Notes under the pieces: model-generated
The model's input: only the letters and a program-made list of their open reading frames with translations
What the model was told of the DNA's origin: nothing
Databases searched by the model: none
Assembly: GCA_903932705.1 (NCBI GenBank)
Contig: CAIZHC010000044.1
Span: 1-7,605, forward strand
DNA: 7,605 nt
Direction of reading: 5' to 3'
DNA from: an uncultured Actinomycetes bacterium
Lineage (GTDB): Bacteria > Actinomycetota > Actinomycetes > Nanopelagicales > Nanopelagicaceae
Shown here: piece after piece, positions 1-6,789 of the stretch
How the letters are laid out: each line of letters begins with the position of its first letter
How positions within the stretch are numbered: the stretch's first letter is position 1
Position numbers and translations under genes: made by a program

Positions 1-2698
1 AGTGAATGCCCGCCGTTAAACCAAAGTCAGTCGCGTTCTGCCACGCAACTGCGCTCTTTAAATTCGGTGCAACCATTAGAGCGAGCACTGGACCAAACCA
101 TTCGTTGCGGTGGCTCCATGATCCAGGCTTCACGCCGACCTTGATTCCAGGACGCCAGAGGTGGCCAGTGTGATCTAGTTGGATGGGCTCCACGAGCCAA
201 CTCTCGCCCTCATCGAGATGGTGGAGCGCGTGGGATAAGTTGCCTTCAGGAGTACGAATAATTGGACCCACCGAAGTGTTGAAGTGGTAACCAGCACCAA
301 CTTTGAGGCTAGAAACATCATCAATGAGTTGGCGAATAAAAGCTGGATCCTTGTAGATGCTCTCCACAATAATTCCAAGGCTTGCGGCGGAACATTTCTG
401 TCCGGCATGGCCGAAGGCCGATTGCACCAAATCTTTAACCGCGGCATCAATATCTGCGCAGGCAGTTATGACTAGTGCGTTCTTTCCACTGGTTTCAGCC
501 AAGAGGTTAAGGTCATTGCGCCATTGCACAAACATATTGGCGGTATCAAATGCACCTGTGAGGATTAGAGCTTTGATATCGGGATGTGTAATTAAATATT
601 TGCCATTTTCATCATCAAGGCTCGGCACAAATTGCAGCGCGTCATATGGAACTCCACCATCCCACAATTGCTGTGCCAGTTCCCAAGCTGTTGCCACAGT
701 TTCGGGCGCTGGTTTAAAGAGAACGGGATTGCCAGCAGCTAGCGCGGCAAAGAGTCCTCCAGCGGGAATTGCATATGGAAAGTTCCATGGTGGAACAACG
801 AGAACTGTTCCGATAGGAGTGCTCTTCTCATCATCGATTGTCGAGGCGTAGAAGCGGGCAAAATCAATCGCTTCACTCACTTCTGGATCTGCTTCAGCAA
901 CTGTCTTTCCGGCATCGCGGCTCATTACCGCAATGCTGCGGGTGCGTTGAGTGGACATGTGTTCAGCAACTTTTTCAAGAATGGCTCTACGTTCATCCGC
1001 ACTCTTAGAACTCCACGTAGATTTCTCAGCGACTGACACCGCTTTATCGATTAGTTTCTTATCAACGACTGAATATGAGTACCACTGCGCACCATCAGAA
1101 CTTGGGTCAGTTCCAATACCTGTCGTTGATGACTCGTACTCTTTCCCAGCGACCACTACCGGGATAGGCGGGTATTGATCAGTGAGTATCTTTGCAATAT
1201 CAGTTGTAACTGTGTGAATGAAGCCAGGTTCCGTCGGATCACCTGATGGTTCGTTGAAGAATCCCTCGCTATGTACAGGCTTAATAAGGTGGCGACGAGA
1301 TGAAGTTGAGAGTGTGTGGCGCTCTTCGATGGAGCGTTCAAATCTTGCCTTCTGCTCCTCAAACTTTGAAACGTTCTTTCCGATATCAAATGCAGCTTTT
1401 AGATAGTTCTCATCAGAGGTGTTCTCATCCAGACGCCGAACCAAATAAGCGACTGCTGAAGCAAAATCATCACTCCGAGTTACAGGTGCATAGAGAAGTA
1501 CTTGATGTCCTGATTGGGTAACAGCAAGCGCCTCAGCATTTGCCATACCTTCAAGCATCTCAATATCAATCTGCTTGAGCACCTTGCGCTTTCTTGCAAC
1601 CTCAATTGCCCACGTGAGGTGAAATAAGTTGTGGCTGGCAATACCAATTCGCACAAAATCCGCGATCTCCGGACGTAGCGCAACATCAATCAAGCGGGAG
1701 TAGCTCGCATCTACATCAGATTTTGTTGGATATGGAGCAGGCGTCCAACCATTGAACTCACCTTCTGCACTCTCCATCGCTAAATTCGCACCTTTGACGA
1801 GGCGAATCTTGATTGTTCCGCCAAATTTCTCATGACGCCTCTTTGCCCAAGTGGCCAAATCATGGAAAGCAGAGTGCGACTCTGGAAGGTATGCCTGCAG
1901 AACGATTCCCGCACTTAAAGTTCCGAACTCTGGCTCCATCAGAACCTTTTTAAAGACGGCAACTGTGAGCGCTAAGTCGCGGTACTCCTCCATATCAAGA
2001 TTGATAAAGGTCTTATCTTCTTGTGCGGCGCGGTAGAGAACGCGCAATCTATCTGCAACTTTCTCCAACGAACCCGCGTGATCAATCGTCACCATCTGCG
2101 CTACAACAGCGGAGAGTTTCACTGAGATGTAATCAACATCGGGACGCGCAATCATCTCTAAAATCTGCTTGAGCCTGGTGTCTGCTTCGTGTTGCCCAAG
2201 GACAGCTTCTCCCAAAACGTTTATGTTGAGTCGAATTCCCTGCTTAGTACGACGGCGCAAAATCTTGGTGAGTCCTGAAACCTCGTACGGGAGAATTAAT
2301 CCTTTTGAGAGCGCTCGAACACGTTGGTGCACCAGCGCAATCACAACCCCCGGAGTTGTTTTCGAGATAGCGCGAAGGAATTTCAGGCCCAGTGCATTGA
2401 AGATTCCAAAACCTTTGATGGATGCTTTCTTGGCAGCACGAGAGAAAATAGTGACTGCTTGTTTGGTCGAATGAATTCGCATCACTTCGTCGGTGAGAGT
2501 GATGGTGACTTCAATAGCCTCGGGATCTTTAAATAATCTCGCGAAGCGCTTGCGGTTTGCCCGATCGCTCCTACTCCTCAAAGTGTCTGAGGTGTGAATC
2601 AGATTTCTGGCTTGAGCGACCGATGTCTTTGCGGTCGGATCAATTTTCGGATCAGTATCAAAGGTATGAGCGCTGCGAGAGGTTGGCACGACGACCAT
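1..2698 (-). CDS. putA: Bifunctional proline dehydrogenase / L-glutamate gamma-semialdehyde dehydrogenase (PutA), C-terminus cut by window edge
   Basis: The minus strand is open without a stop from an ATG at 2698-2696 to the window edge, giving 899 residues. The protein oxidises proline to delta-1-pyrroline-5-carboxylate with FAD, then oxidises glutamate semialdehyde to glutamate with NAD+. Proline dehydrogenase motifs run in order: ISVKLSA (191-197), NLDMEEYRDL (233-242), GIVLQAYLPE (264-273), IRLVKGAN (298-305), GIASHNLF (352-359), EMLEGMAN (380-387) and the substrate-carboxylate pair R421-R422. The aldehyde dehydrogenase half has PPWNFP with N639, ETSGKN with E735, GQKCSA with catalytic C769, and EWFGPV (866-871). 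The frame stops in the cofactor-binding tail after FGLTAGIH, so perhaps 150-250 residues lie outside. There is no N-terminal DNA-binding domain, so it is not the trifunctional enterobacterial type. The start is uncertain: GGGAG lies only one base before the ATG, while a GTG at codon 4 (2689-2687) has a 10-base spacing. It is divergent from the phosphonate-like cluster with no obvious metabolic link. Confidence 0.95.
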   Translation of the reverse strand, partial: MVVVPTSRSAHTFDTDPKIDPTAKTSVAQARNLIHTSDTLRSRSDRANRKRFARLFKDPEAIEVTITLTDEVMRIHSTKQAVTIFSRAAKKASIKGFGIFNALGLKFLRAISKTTPGVVIALVHQRVRALSKGLILPYEVSGLTKILRRRTKQGIRLNINVLGEAVLGQHEADTRLKQILEMIARPDVDYISVKLSAVVAQMVTIDHAGSLEKVADRLRVLYRAAQEDKTFINLDMEEYRDLALTVAVFKKVLMEPEFGTLSAGIVLQAYLPESHSAFHDLATWAKRRHEKFGGTIKIRLVKGANLAMESAEGEFNGWTPAPYPTKSDVDASYSRLIDVALRPEIADFVRIGIASHNLFHLTWAIEVARKRKVLKQIDIEMLEGMANAEALAVTQSGHQVLLYAPVTRSDDFASAVAYLVRRLDENTSDENYLKAAFDIGKNVSKFEEQKARFERSIEERHTLSTSSRRHLIKPVHSEGFFNEPSGDPTEPGFIHTVTTDIAKILTDQYPPIPVVVAGKEYESSTTGIGTDPSSDGAQWYSYSVVDKKLIDKAVSVAEKSTWSSKSADERRAILEKVAEHMSTQRTRSIAVMSRDAGKTVAEADPEVSEAIDFARFYASTIDDEKSTPIGTVLVVPPWNFPYAIPAGGLFAALAAGNPVLFKPAPETVATAWELAQQLWDGGVPYDALQFVPSLDDENGKYLITHPDIKALILTGAFDTANMFVQWRNDLNLLAETSGKNALVITACADIDAAVKDLVQSAFGHAGQKCSAASLGIIVESIYKDPAFIRQLIDDVSSLKVGAGYHFNTSVGPIIRTPEGNLSHALHHLDEGESWLVEPIQLDHTGHLWRPGIKVGVKPGSWSHRNEWFGPVLALMVAPNLKSAVAWQNATDFGLTAGIH

Positions 2699-2780
2699 TC
2701 TCCCTCGCGCTGGAGAAAAATTCACCTTTGCGCAACCTAAAAGCCTCTTTTCTGACCTTCGCATGTGTTCTGATGGGAGG
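2699..2780. promoter_or_regulatory. Divergent intergenic control region between putA and the flavoenzyme gene
   Basis: These 82 bases separate two gene starts that point away from each other, so promoters for both directions must lie here or slightly inside the genes. I see no clear -35/-10 pair on either strand. A small inverted repeat, AAAAG-CCT-CTTTT at 2739-2751, sits about midway and could be an operator, but 5-bp arms in AT-rich sequence may be chance. Purine-rich GGGAG-type stretches touch both start codons (2775-2780 on the plus strand, 2700-2704 on the minus strand). The role as a control region is inferred from gene layout. Confidence 0.4.
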
Positions 2781-3896
2781 ATGAAAGCAGTCGTGGTTGG
2801 TGGGGGAATTATCGGCACGATGCACGCGCTGCTTGCGGTGGAAGCTGGCCATGAAGTAGTTCACATTGAACGTGACTCCAAACCCCTCTCTGCCTCAGTC
2901 AGAAACTTTGGATTGGTCTGGGTGAGCGGCCGGGCCGCCGGTGGCGAGCTCGCTATCGCACTTCGTGCTCGTCAACTCTGGGAAGAGATTGGTTCTAAGG
3001 CTGAAATTGGTTTCAGGCCACAAGCCTCACTAACAATTGCCCAAAATGAGGCTGAATTCGAGGTCATGGTTGCCGCTGCCGCCATGGATGATGCTCACGA
3101 GCGCGGTTTTAGGTTGCTAGATCGCAATCAAGTTCAAACACTTGAGCCGGTTCTGCAAGGAAAGTTCGTTGGAGCTTTGCAGTGCACCCAAGATGGTGCG
3201 GTTGAGCCAAGCCTCCTTCTGGGCGGACTTCGTGATTACTTGGCGAAACATCCGAATTACAGCTGGAAGCCAAATTTCGAAGTGGTTGATTTTTATCATG
3301 ATGAACATGGAAACCATGTGACTGATATTGAGGGAAGCAAGATCTCAAGCGATCTGCTCGTCATCTGCCCTGGATCTGCACACCAGGGATTCCTCGCGGA
3401 GTTTTTAGCGGATGCTCCATTGCGACGCGTCCATCTTCAAATGGGCGCAACGGTGCCATTTGGCGCAACACTCGGTCATTCCATCGCGGATGCAGATTCA
3501 ATGCGTTACTACCCTGCATTTAAAGATTTAGCGTTAGATACTATGCCGCCTCAGGAAGAGATTGCTGCGCAGTACAAGATGCAGCTCCTTCTTGTTCCGC
3601 GCCTTGATCGTTCGTTCACAATTGGCGATACTCATGAATATCAAGAGCCCTTCTCGCATGAAATTTTAGAAGCGCCTTACGATCACCTGCGAAAAGTGAT
3701 TTCCAATATCTTCGGCGCTCCAGCCCCAACCATCGCCCGTCGATGGTCTGGAAATTATTCACAGATAACAAGTACTGATCTCTATTTCCGTAAGGAGCTT
3801 GCTCCCGGAGCCGTAGTTGTAACAGGCGGGGGCGGCCGCGGAAACACAATTTCACCAGCAATCGCAGAGGAGACCATCAACTCATGGCCGAAATAA
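2781..3896 (+). CDS. FAD-dependent oxidoreductase of the TIGR03364 type, probable aminophosphonate oxidase
   Basis: This 371-residue protein belongs to the D-amino acid oxidase/glycine oxidase-like flavoenzymes (PF01266). The N-terminus shows the Rossmann FAD site G7-x-G9-x-x-G12 and the ribose-binding acid E30. The S39-V-R-N-F-G44 motif is the signature I associate with TIGR03364, the subgroup found beside phosphonatase-like hydrolases. A C-terminal GGGGRGNTISPA stretch (349-360) closes the flavin site. Some enzymes of this group oxidise N-methyl-AEP, and some AEP itself, to phosphonoacetaldehyde; whether this one uses AEP, N-methyl-AEP or a hydroxylated form cannot be read from sequence. 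I chose ATG 2781 because the Rossmann strand begins at once (MKAVVVGGG); an in-frame ATG at 2763 would add six unmatched residues. GGGAGG directly abuts the ATG, an unusually short spacing. The 3' end overlaps the hydrolase gene by 13 bases. Confidence 0.88.
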   Translation: MKAVVVGGGIIGTMHALLAVEAGHEVVHIERDSKPLSASVRNFGLVWVSGRAAGGELAIALRARQLWEEIGSKAEIGFRPQASLTIAQNEAEFEVMVAAAAMDDAHERGFRLLDRNQVQTLEPVLQGKFVGALQCTQDGAVEPSLLLGGLRDYLAKHPNYSWKPNFEVVDFYHDEHGNHVTDIEGSKISSDLLVICPGSAHQGFLAEFLADAPLRRVHLQMGATVPFGATLGHSIADADSMRYYPAFKDLALDTMPPQEEIAAQYKMQLLLVPRLDRSFTIGDTHEYQEPFSHEILEAPYDHLRKVISNIFGAPAPTIARRWSGNYSQITSTDLYFRKELAPGAVVVTGGGGRGNTISPAIAEETINSWPK

Positions 3897-4564
3897 AGCT
3901 TGTTGTACTCGATGTAGCTGGGACGACCGCGCAAGATGATGGTTTGGTCGTAGAGGCATTTCAAATCGCCATGGAACCGACAAATCCATCGGATTCTGAA
4001 CTCAACGAGATGACAGAGTATGTCCTAGCAACAATGGGACAGCGCAAGATTGATGTATTCACCCATCTTTGTAAGGGAGATGCCCAAGCCGCATTTGCAG
4101 CGCACGAGCGTTTTGTAACTTCTTACACAGATCTCGTTGCAGAAGGATTACTTAAAGAGTTTGATGGAGTAAGTGATTTCTTCCGCGAACTTCGTAACCG
4201 TGGAATTGGAATTGGAATAACGACTGGTTTCCCACGAGAAATTCTCGACCCAATCATCTTTGAACTCGGTTGGAGCGACCTCATCGACACCTCGGTTGCG
4301 GCATCCGAGGTAAATGCAGGTCGCCCTGCGCCAGACATGATCTTTCGTACAATCGAGCTCTATAACAAGGTAAAAGGCTTAGAAATTAAGGTTGAAGAGG
4401 TTGCTGTTGCCGGTGACACCGAATCAGATATGAAGGCGGGATACTCCGCCGGAGCTCCGATTATTCTTGGCGTGACAAGCGGTGCACACACCGCCGAAGA
4501 ACTTCGCGCATCTGGCGCGACTGGAGTGTCGCCAACGGTCCTCACCTTGCTCACGCTCGTTTAG
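3884..4564 (+). CDS. Phosphonatase-like HAD hydrolase (TIGR03351 type), probable C-P bond hydrolase
   Basis: This 226-residue haloacid dehalogenase-superfamily enzyme should act in the cytoplasm on phosphonoacetaldehyde or a close relative, giving an aldehyde and phosphate. The nucleophile is D10 in LDVAGTT; the second Asp of the usual HAD DxD is A12, as in phosphonatase PhnX. The cap has M51-G-Q-R-K55-I-D, which lines up with the PhnX segment carrying the Schiff-base lysine, so K55 is probably the imine-forming residue. Further HAD motifs are GITTGFPRE (111-119), AGRP with R147, and GDTESDM (177-183) with metal-binding acids. It is shorter than PhnX (about 260-280 residues) and fits the phosphonatase-like clade better. 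The ATG at 3884 overlaps the flavoenzyme gene by 13 bases, with GAGGAG at 3867-3872 as ribosome site, so the two are co-translated. Exact substrate is inferred. Confidence 0.88.
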   Translation: MAEIKLVVLDVAGTTAQDDGLVVEAFQIAMEPTNPSDSELNEMTEYVLATMGQRKIDVFTHLCKGDAQAAFAAHERFVTSYTDLVAEGLLKEFDGVSDFFRELRNRGIGIGITTGFPREILDPIIFELGWSDLIDTSVAASEVNAGRPAPDMIFRTIELYNKVKGLEIKVEEVAVAGDTESDMKAGYSAGAPIILGVTSGAHTAEELRASGATGVSPTVLTLLTLV

Positions 4565-4593
4565 TACGCGAAGTCGATTATTAACTTTTCGTA
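4565..4593 (+). terminator. Weak hairpin just after the hydrolase stop
   Basis: Arms 4565-4574 and 4584-4593 can pair over ten positions, with one C-U mismatch and one G-U wobble, around a 9-base loop. It begins immediately after the TAG stop. No T-run follows directly; CCCTTTTT comes about 25 bases later. It may be a weak terminator or an mRNA 3' stabiliser separating the enzyme genes from the importer, or it may have no function. Confidence 0.3.
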
Positions 4594-4625
4594 CATCCAT
4601 TGCTCCTCTAAATAACCCTTTTTAG

Positions 4626-4656
4626 TTAACAAGACCAAGTTTGCTAGCGCTACAAA
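4626..4656 (+). promoter_or_regulatory. Possible sigma-70-like promoter before the binding-protein gene
   Basis: TTAACA at 4626-4631 resembles a -35 box (TTGACA with one change) and TACAAA at 4651-4656 resembles a -10 box, but the 19-base spacing is longer than ideal. Transcription would start a few bases before the ribosome site at 4662-4668, giving a very short leader. The 108-bp gap, the only sizeable one in the plus-strand cluster, and the expression-type codon use of the next gene support a promoter here; these particular boxes are a guess. Confidence 0.3.
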
Positions 4657-4661
4657 TCCTT

Positions 4662-4668
4662 AAGGGGG
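4662..4668 (+). promoter_or_regulatory. Strong ribosome binding site of the binding-protein gene
   Basis: AAGGGGG lies four bases before ATG 4673. It is the best-placed purine-rich Shine-Dalgarno sequence in the window apart from that of the second permease, and it fixes the start of the binding-protein gene. Confidence 0.65.
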
Positions 4669-4672
4669 ACTA

Positions 4673-5878
4673 ATGCGTAAGCAATTCATTTTGGGAACCG
4701 TTGTTGCAATCGCTGCAGCAATGCTTCCTGTCGTAGCAGCTGAGACATCTTCAGCAGCAACTGCGGCAAAAATTGATTATTCAAAGTGCACAGATCTCAA
4801 GTCTTGCGGTGGCATGGACGCTCTTGTCGCAGCCGCTAAAAAAGAAGGCAAGCTCAACGTAATCACCCTTCCTCGCGACTGGGCTAACTACGGAGAAGCT
4901 ATGGACCTTTTCTCAAAGGCATTCGGCATCAAAATCACAGATGACAATCCAGATGGATCATCTGCTTATGAAATTCAAACAGTTCGCACAGCTCCAGCAT
5001 CAAAGGTTCCAGATGCTGTTGACGTTGGAATCACCTATGGTGCTGATAACGCTAACCTCTTCTCACCTTACAAGGTCCAGAACTGGAAAGACATCACACC
5101 TACATACAAGGATGCAAATGGTCGTTGGTACGGAGACTATGCAGGCGTAATCGCATTGTCATACGACACATCAATTCCAAAGGCTCCAGCATCATTTAAC
5201 GATCTCAAGGATCCAGCATTCAAGAACATGGTTGCAATCGGTGGAGATCCATCAGGTGCTCAAGAGGCATTGATGTCAGTATTCGCTGCAAACCTTGCTA
5301 ACGGTGGAACAACTGCAAACGTTCAAACCGGTATTGATTACTTCAAGGCTTTGAAGACTTCAGGCAACTTCGTAACAGTTTTGGCTAACGGTCAGAACCT
5401 TCTCGCTGGTGCTTACAAAGTCTCATTCTCATGGTCCTTCAACGGTCCAGGAGCAGTAGCAACAGCTGCTAAGGCTGGAAAGACCATCAAGTATGTAATT
5501 CCTTCAGATGCTGTTATCAAGGGAACTCCTTACATCATGGCTATCCCATTCAACGCTCCACACCCTGCAGCAGCTCGCCTCTGGACAGAGTTCCTCTACT
5601 CAGAGAACAAGGGCAAGGGCTCAACAACAATCGGTTCAACAAAGGGCATGACTGGTTCAAAGATTTTTGCCGCAATCAATGGCGGACAGAACATCTGGAT
5701 CGCCGGTGGCGCTCTTCCAATTGAATACGATGCAATGGTTGCTAAGGGCACCAACGCAGCTGCACCAGCTGGATACGGAATTCCAGCAGGAGCAAAGATT
5801 GTTACACCAAGCCCAGCAGATCAAGATGCTGCAAAGGCTCTACTCAAGGCACAGTGGCCAGCAATCGCTGGTAACTAA
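4673..5878 (+). CDS. ABC transporter substrate-binding protein, probable aminophosphonate receptor
   Basis: This 401-residue secreted protein would capture the substrate outside the membrane and deliver it to the two permeases encoded downstream. Residues 1-23 form a Sec signal peptide: MRKQ, a hydrophobic core, then AxA-like cleavage options between about 22 and 32. No lipobox cysteine is present; the only early cysteines, C39 and C45, are spaced for a possible disulfide. The mature part starts with AAAKKEGKLNV and later has GRWYGDYAGVIALSYDT followed by FNDLKDPAFKN, the pattern of the family 1 / iron- and AEP-type binding proteins. Family membership is clear; the ligand is inferred from the neighbouring phosphonate-type enzymes, and ferric or polyamine ligands are not excluded. 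Codon use is strongly biased (AAG for Lys, CCA for Pro, TCA for Ser, AAC for Asn), unlike the flanking genes, as expected for a highly expressed gene. Confidence 0.88.
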   Translation: MRKQFILGTVVAIAAAMLPVVAAETSSAATAAKIDYSKCTDLKSCGGMDALVAAAKKEGKLNVITLPRDWANYGEAMDLFSKAFGIKITDDNPDGSSAYEIQTVRTAPASKVPDAVDVGITYGADNANLFSPYKVQNWKDITPTYKDANGRWYGDYAGVIALSYDTSIPKAPASFNDLKDPAFKNMVAIGGDPSGAQEALMSVFAANLANGGTTANVQTGIDYFKALKTSGNFVTVLANGQNLLAGAYKVSFSWSFNGPGAVATAAKAGKTIKYVIPSDAVIKGTPYIMAIPFNAPHPAAARLWTEFLYSENKGKGSTTIGSTKGMTGSKIFAAINGGQNIWIAGGALPIEYDAMVAKGTNAAAPAGYGIPAGAKIVTPSPADQDAAKALLKAQWPAIAGN

Positions 5879-5895
5879 GTCCTAGAACTAGTTAC
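5871..5895 (+). promoter_or_regulatory. Stem-loop between binding-protein and permease genes
   Basis: GTAACTA (5871-5877) is perfectly complementary to TAGTTAC (5889-5895) around an 11-base loop, and the left arm includes most of the stop codon at 5876-5878. There is no T-run, so full termination is unlikely. A hairpin here could protect the binding-protein mRNA end and lower permease expression, as seen between binding-protein and permease genes of other importers. Seven A/T-rich pairs make it only modestly stable. Confidence 0.4.
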
Positions 5896-5904
5896 GAACT
5901 AAGT
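5873..5904 (+). repeat. Short direct repeat AACTAAGT spanning the binding-protein/permease junction
   Basis: AACTAAGT occurs at 5873-5880 and again at 5897-5904, with a related AACTAGTT (itself a perfect palindrome) at 5886-5893 between them. Three AACTA units in 32 bases may reflect a local duplication that built the spacer, or chance in an AT-rich gap. Confidence 0.4.
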
Positions 5905-5907
5905 TAA

Positions 5908-6789
5908 ATGGGAGTAGCAGAAGCACGTGCTCGGATTCGTTCGAGCAGCCGCAATAGTGGTGTGCTTCCGCTACTCCCCTTTTTCCTCTTCACTGGCTTC
6001 TTTCTCATCTGGCCAGTTATCGCGGTAACACTTCGCAGCTTTAAAGGAAATAAAGAGGAGTGGACTTTGGCGAATTATCGGCCAATCCTTCACTCAGGTC
6101 CTTACTTTCACTCATTTGTTATCTCACTAAAACTCTCACTCGTTACTGGTCTTATCGGAGCATTGCTCGGCGCTTTCTTTGCATATGTAATTGTGAAATA
6201 TGCGCACGGTAAATTTGGCGCGGTCATAGATTCCATCTCTGCAGTCTTTGCAAACTCTGGTGGAGTCCCGCTTGCCTTCATGTTCGTTGCCGCCTTTGGT
6301 ACAGAAGGAATCGTCACAAAAGTATTAAAGACTTTGGGCTGGGATATTTACGCCGGCCACTTCACCATCTTCTCCTTCACTGGAGTCGTCATGGTCTACT
6401 CATTCTTCCAAGTTCCGCTTATGGTTCTAGTTTTCAAACCTGCGATTGCTGGTCTTCGTAAAGAGTGGGAAGAGGCGAGCATCAACTTAGGCGCTAACTC
6501 ATTCACCTACTGGCGCCGCGTTGGTATTCCAATCTTGATCCCATCATTTGTTGGTGCATTCTTCTTGCTCTTTGCTGGTGGCTTCTCTGCATACGCAACT
6601 GCCCGGGCGCTCACCGTTGGAACCGTTCCGCTGGTTCCAATCATTATCGGAAATCTAGTTGATGGAAATGTGGTCTCAGATCAAACTCATCTCGGTGATG
6701 CTCTTGCTGTTGGAATGATTGTTGTGGCAACAATCGTGATGGCTGGATATATCTGGGCGCGAAGCCGCGCTGCTAAGTGGAGGAATTAA
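5908..6789 (+). CDS. ABC transporter permease, first subunit (PhnU-like position)
   Basis: This 293-residue integral membrane protein forms half of the import channel. Hydrophobic segments lie at about 19-41, 72-97, 117-133, 152-175, 209-230 and 262-284, the usual six. Between the fourth and fifth is the ATPase-docking EAA loop, EEASINLGA (188-196) leading to RRVGIPIL, which identifies the binding-protein-dependent permease family (PF00528). ATG 5908 must be the start because an in-frame TAA directly precedes it at 5905-5907, yet no Shine-Dalgarno sequence is visible upstream, suggesting weak initiation. Its stop shares one base with the next start. Substrate cannot be read from the permease itself; assignment to an aminophosphonate importer rests on neighbours. 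Confidence 0.9.
   Translation: MGVAEARARIRSSSRNSGVLPLLPFFLFTGFFLIWPVIAVTLRSFKGNKEEWTLANYRPILHSGPYFHSFVISLKLSLVTGLIGALLGAFFAYVIVKYAHGKFGAVIDSISAVFANSGGVPLAFMFVAAFGTEGIVTKVLKTLGWDIYAGHFTIFSFTGVVMVYSFFQVPLMVLVFKPAIAGLRKEWEEASINLGANSFTYWRRVGIPILIPSFVGAFFLLFAGGFSAYATARALTVGTVPLVPIIIGNLVDGNVVSDQTHLGDALAVGMIVVATIVMAGYIWARSRAAKWRN
6779..6784 (+). promoter_or_regulatory. Ribosome binding site of the second permease
   Basis: GGAGGA ends four bases before ATG 6789, inside the last codons of the first permease gene. This placement selects ATG 6789 over an in-frame GTG at 6777 that lies upstream of the site. Confidence 0.7.

Noticed and set aside
1..2698. Many short plus- and minus-strand reading frames (for example 357-851 plus, 164 codons), suggesting a broken or gene-poor region.
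   Set aside because: They are shadows of one continuous 899-codon minus-strand frame with PutA motifs throughout; it has no stop in the window and was easy to miss because it runs off the edge.
2763..2780. Upstream ATG at 2763 as the start of the flavoenzyme.
   Set aside because: It adds MCSDGR before the Rossmann strand and has no ribosome site; ATG 2781 gives the normal N-terminus of the family.
3884..4564. Calling the HAD hydrolase a standard PhnX.
   Set aside because: It is clearly shorter and sits beside the SVRNFG flavoenzyme, which is typical for the phosphonatase-like clade; motifs are shared but the substrate is unproven.
4673..5878. C39 as a lipoprotein anchor of the binding protein.
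   Set aside because: The preceding residues (KIDYSK) are not a lipobox and lie well past the hydrophobic core of the signal peptide.
5871..5895. Intrinsic terminator after the binding-protein gene.
   Set aside because: The stem is AT-rich, only 7 bp, and no T-run follows; the permeases have no other evident promoter, so read-through is needed.
6777..6788. GTG at 6777 as the start of the second permease.
   Set aside because: The GGAGGA site lies downstream of that GTG and is correctly spaced for ATG 6789, which also gives the TAATG junction.
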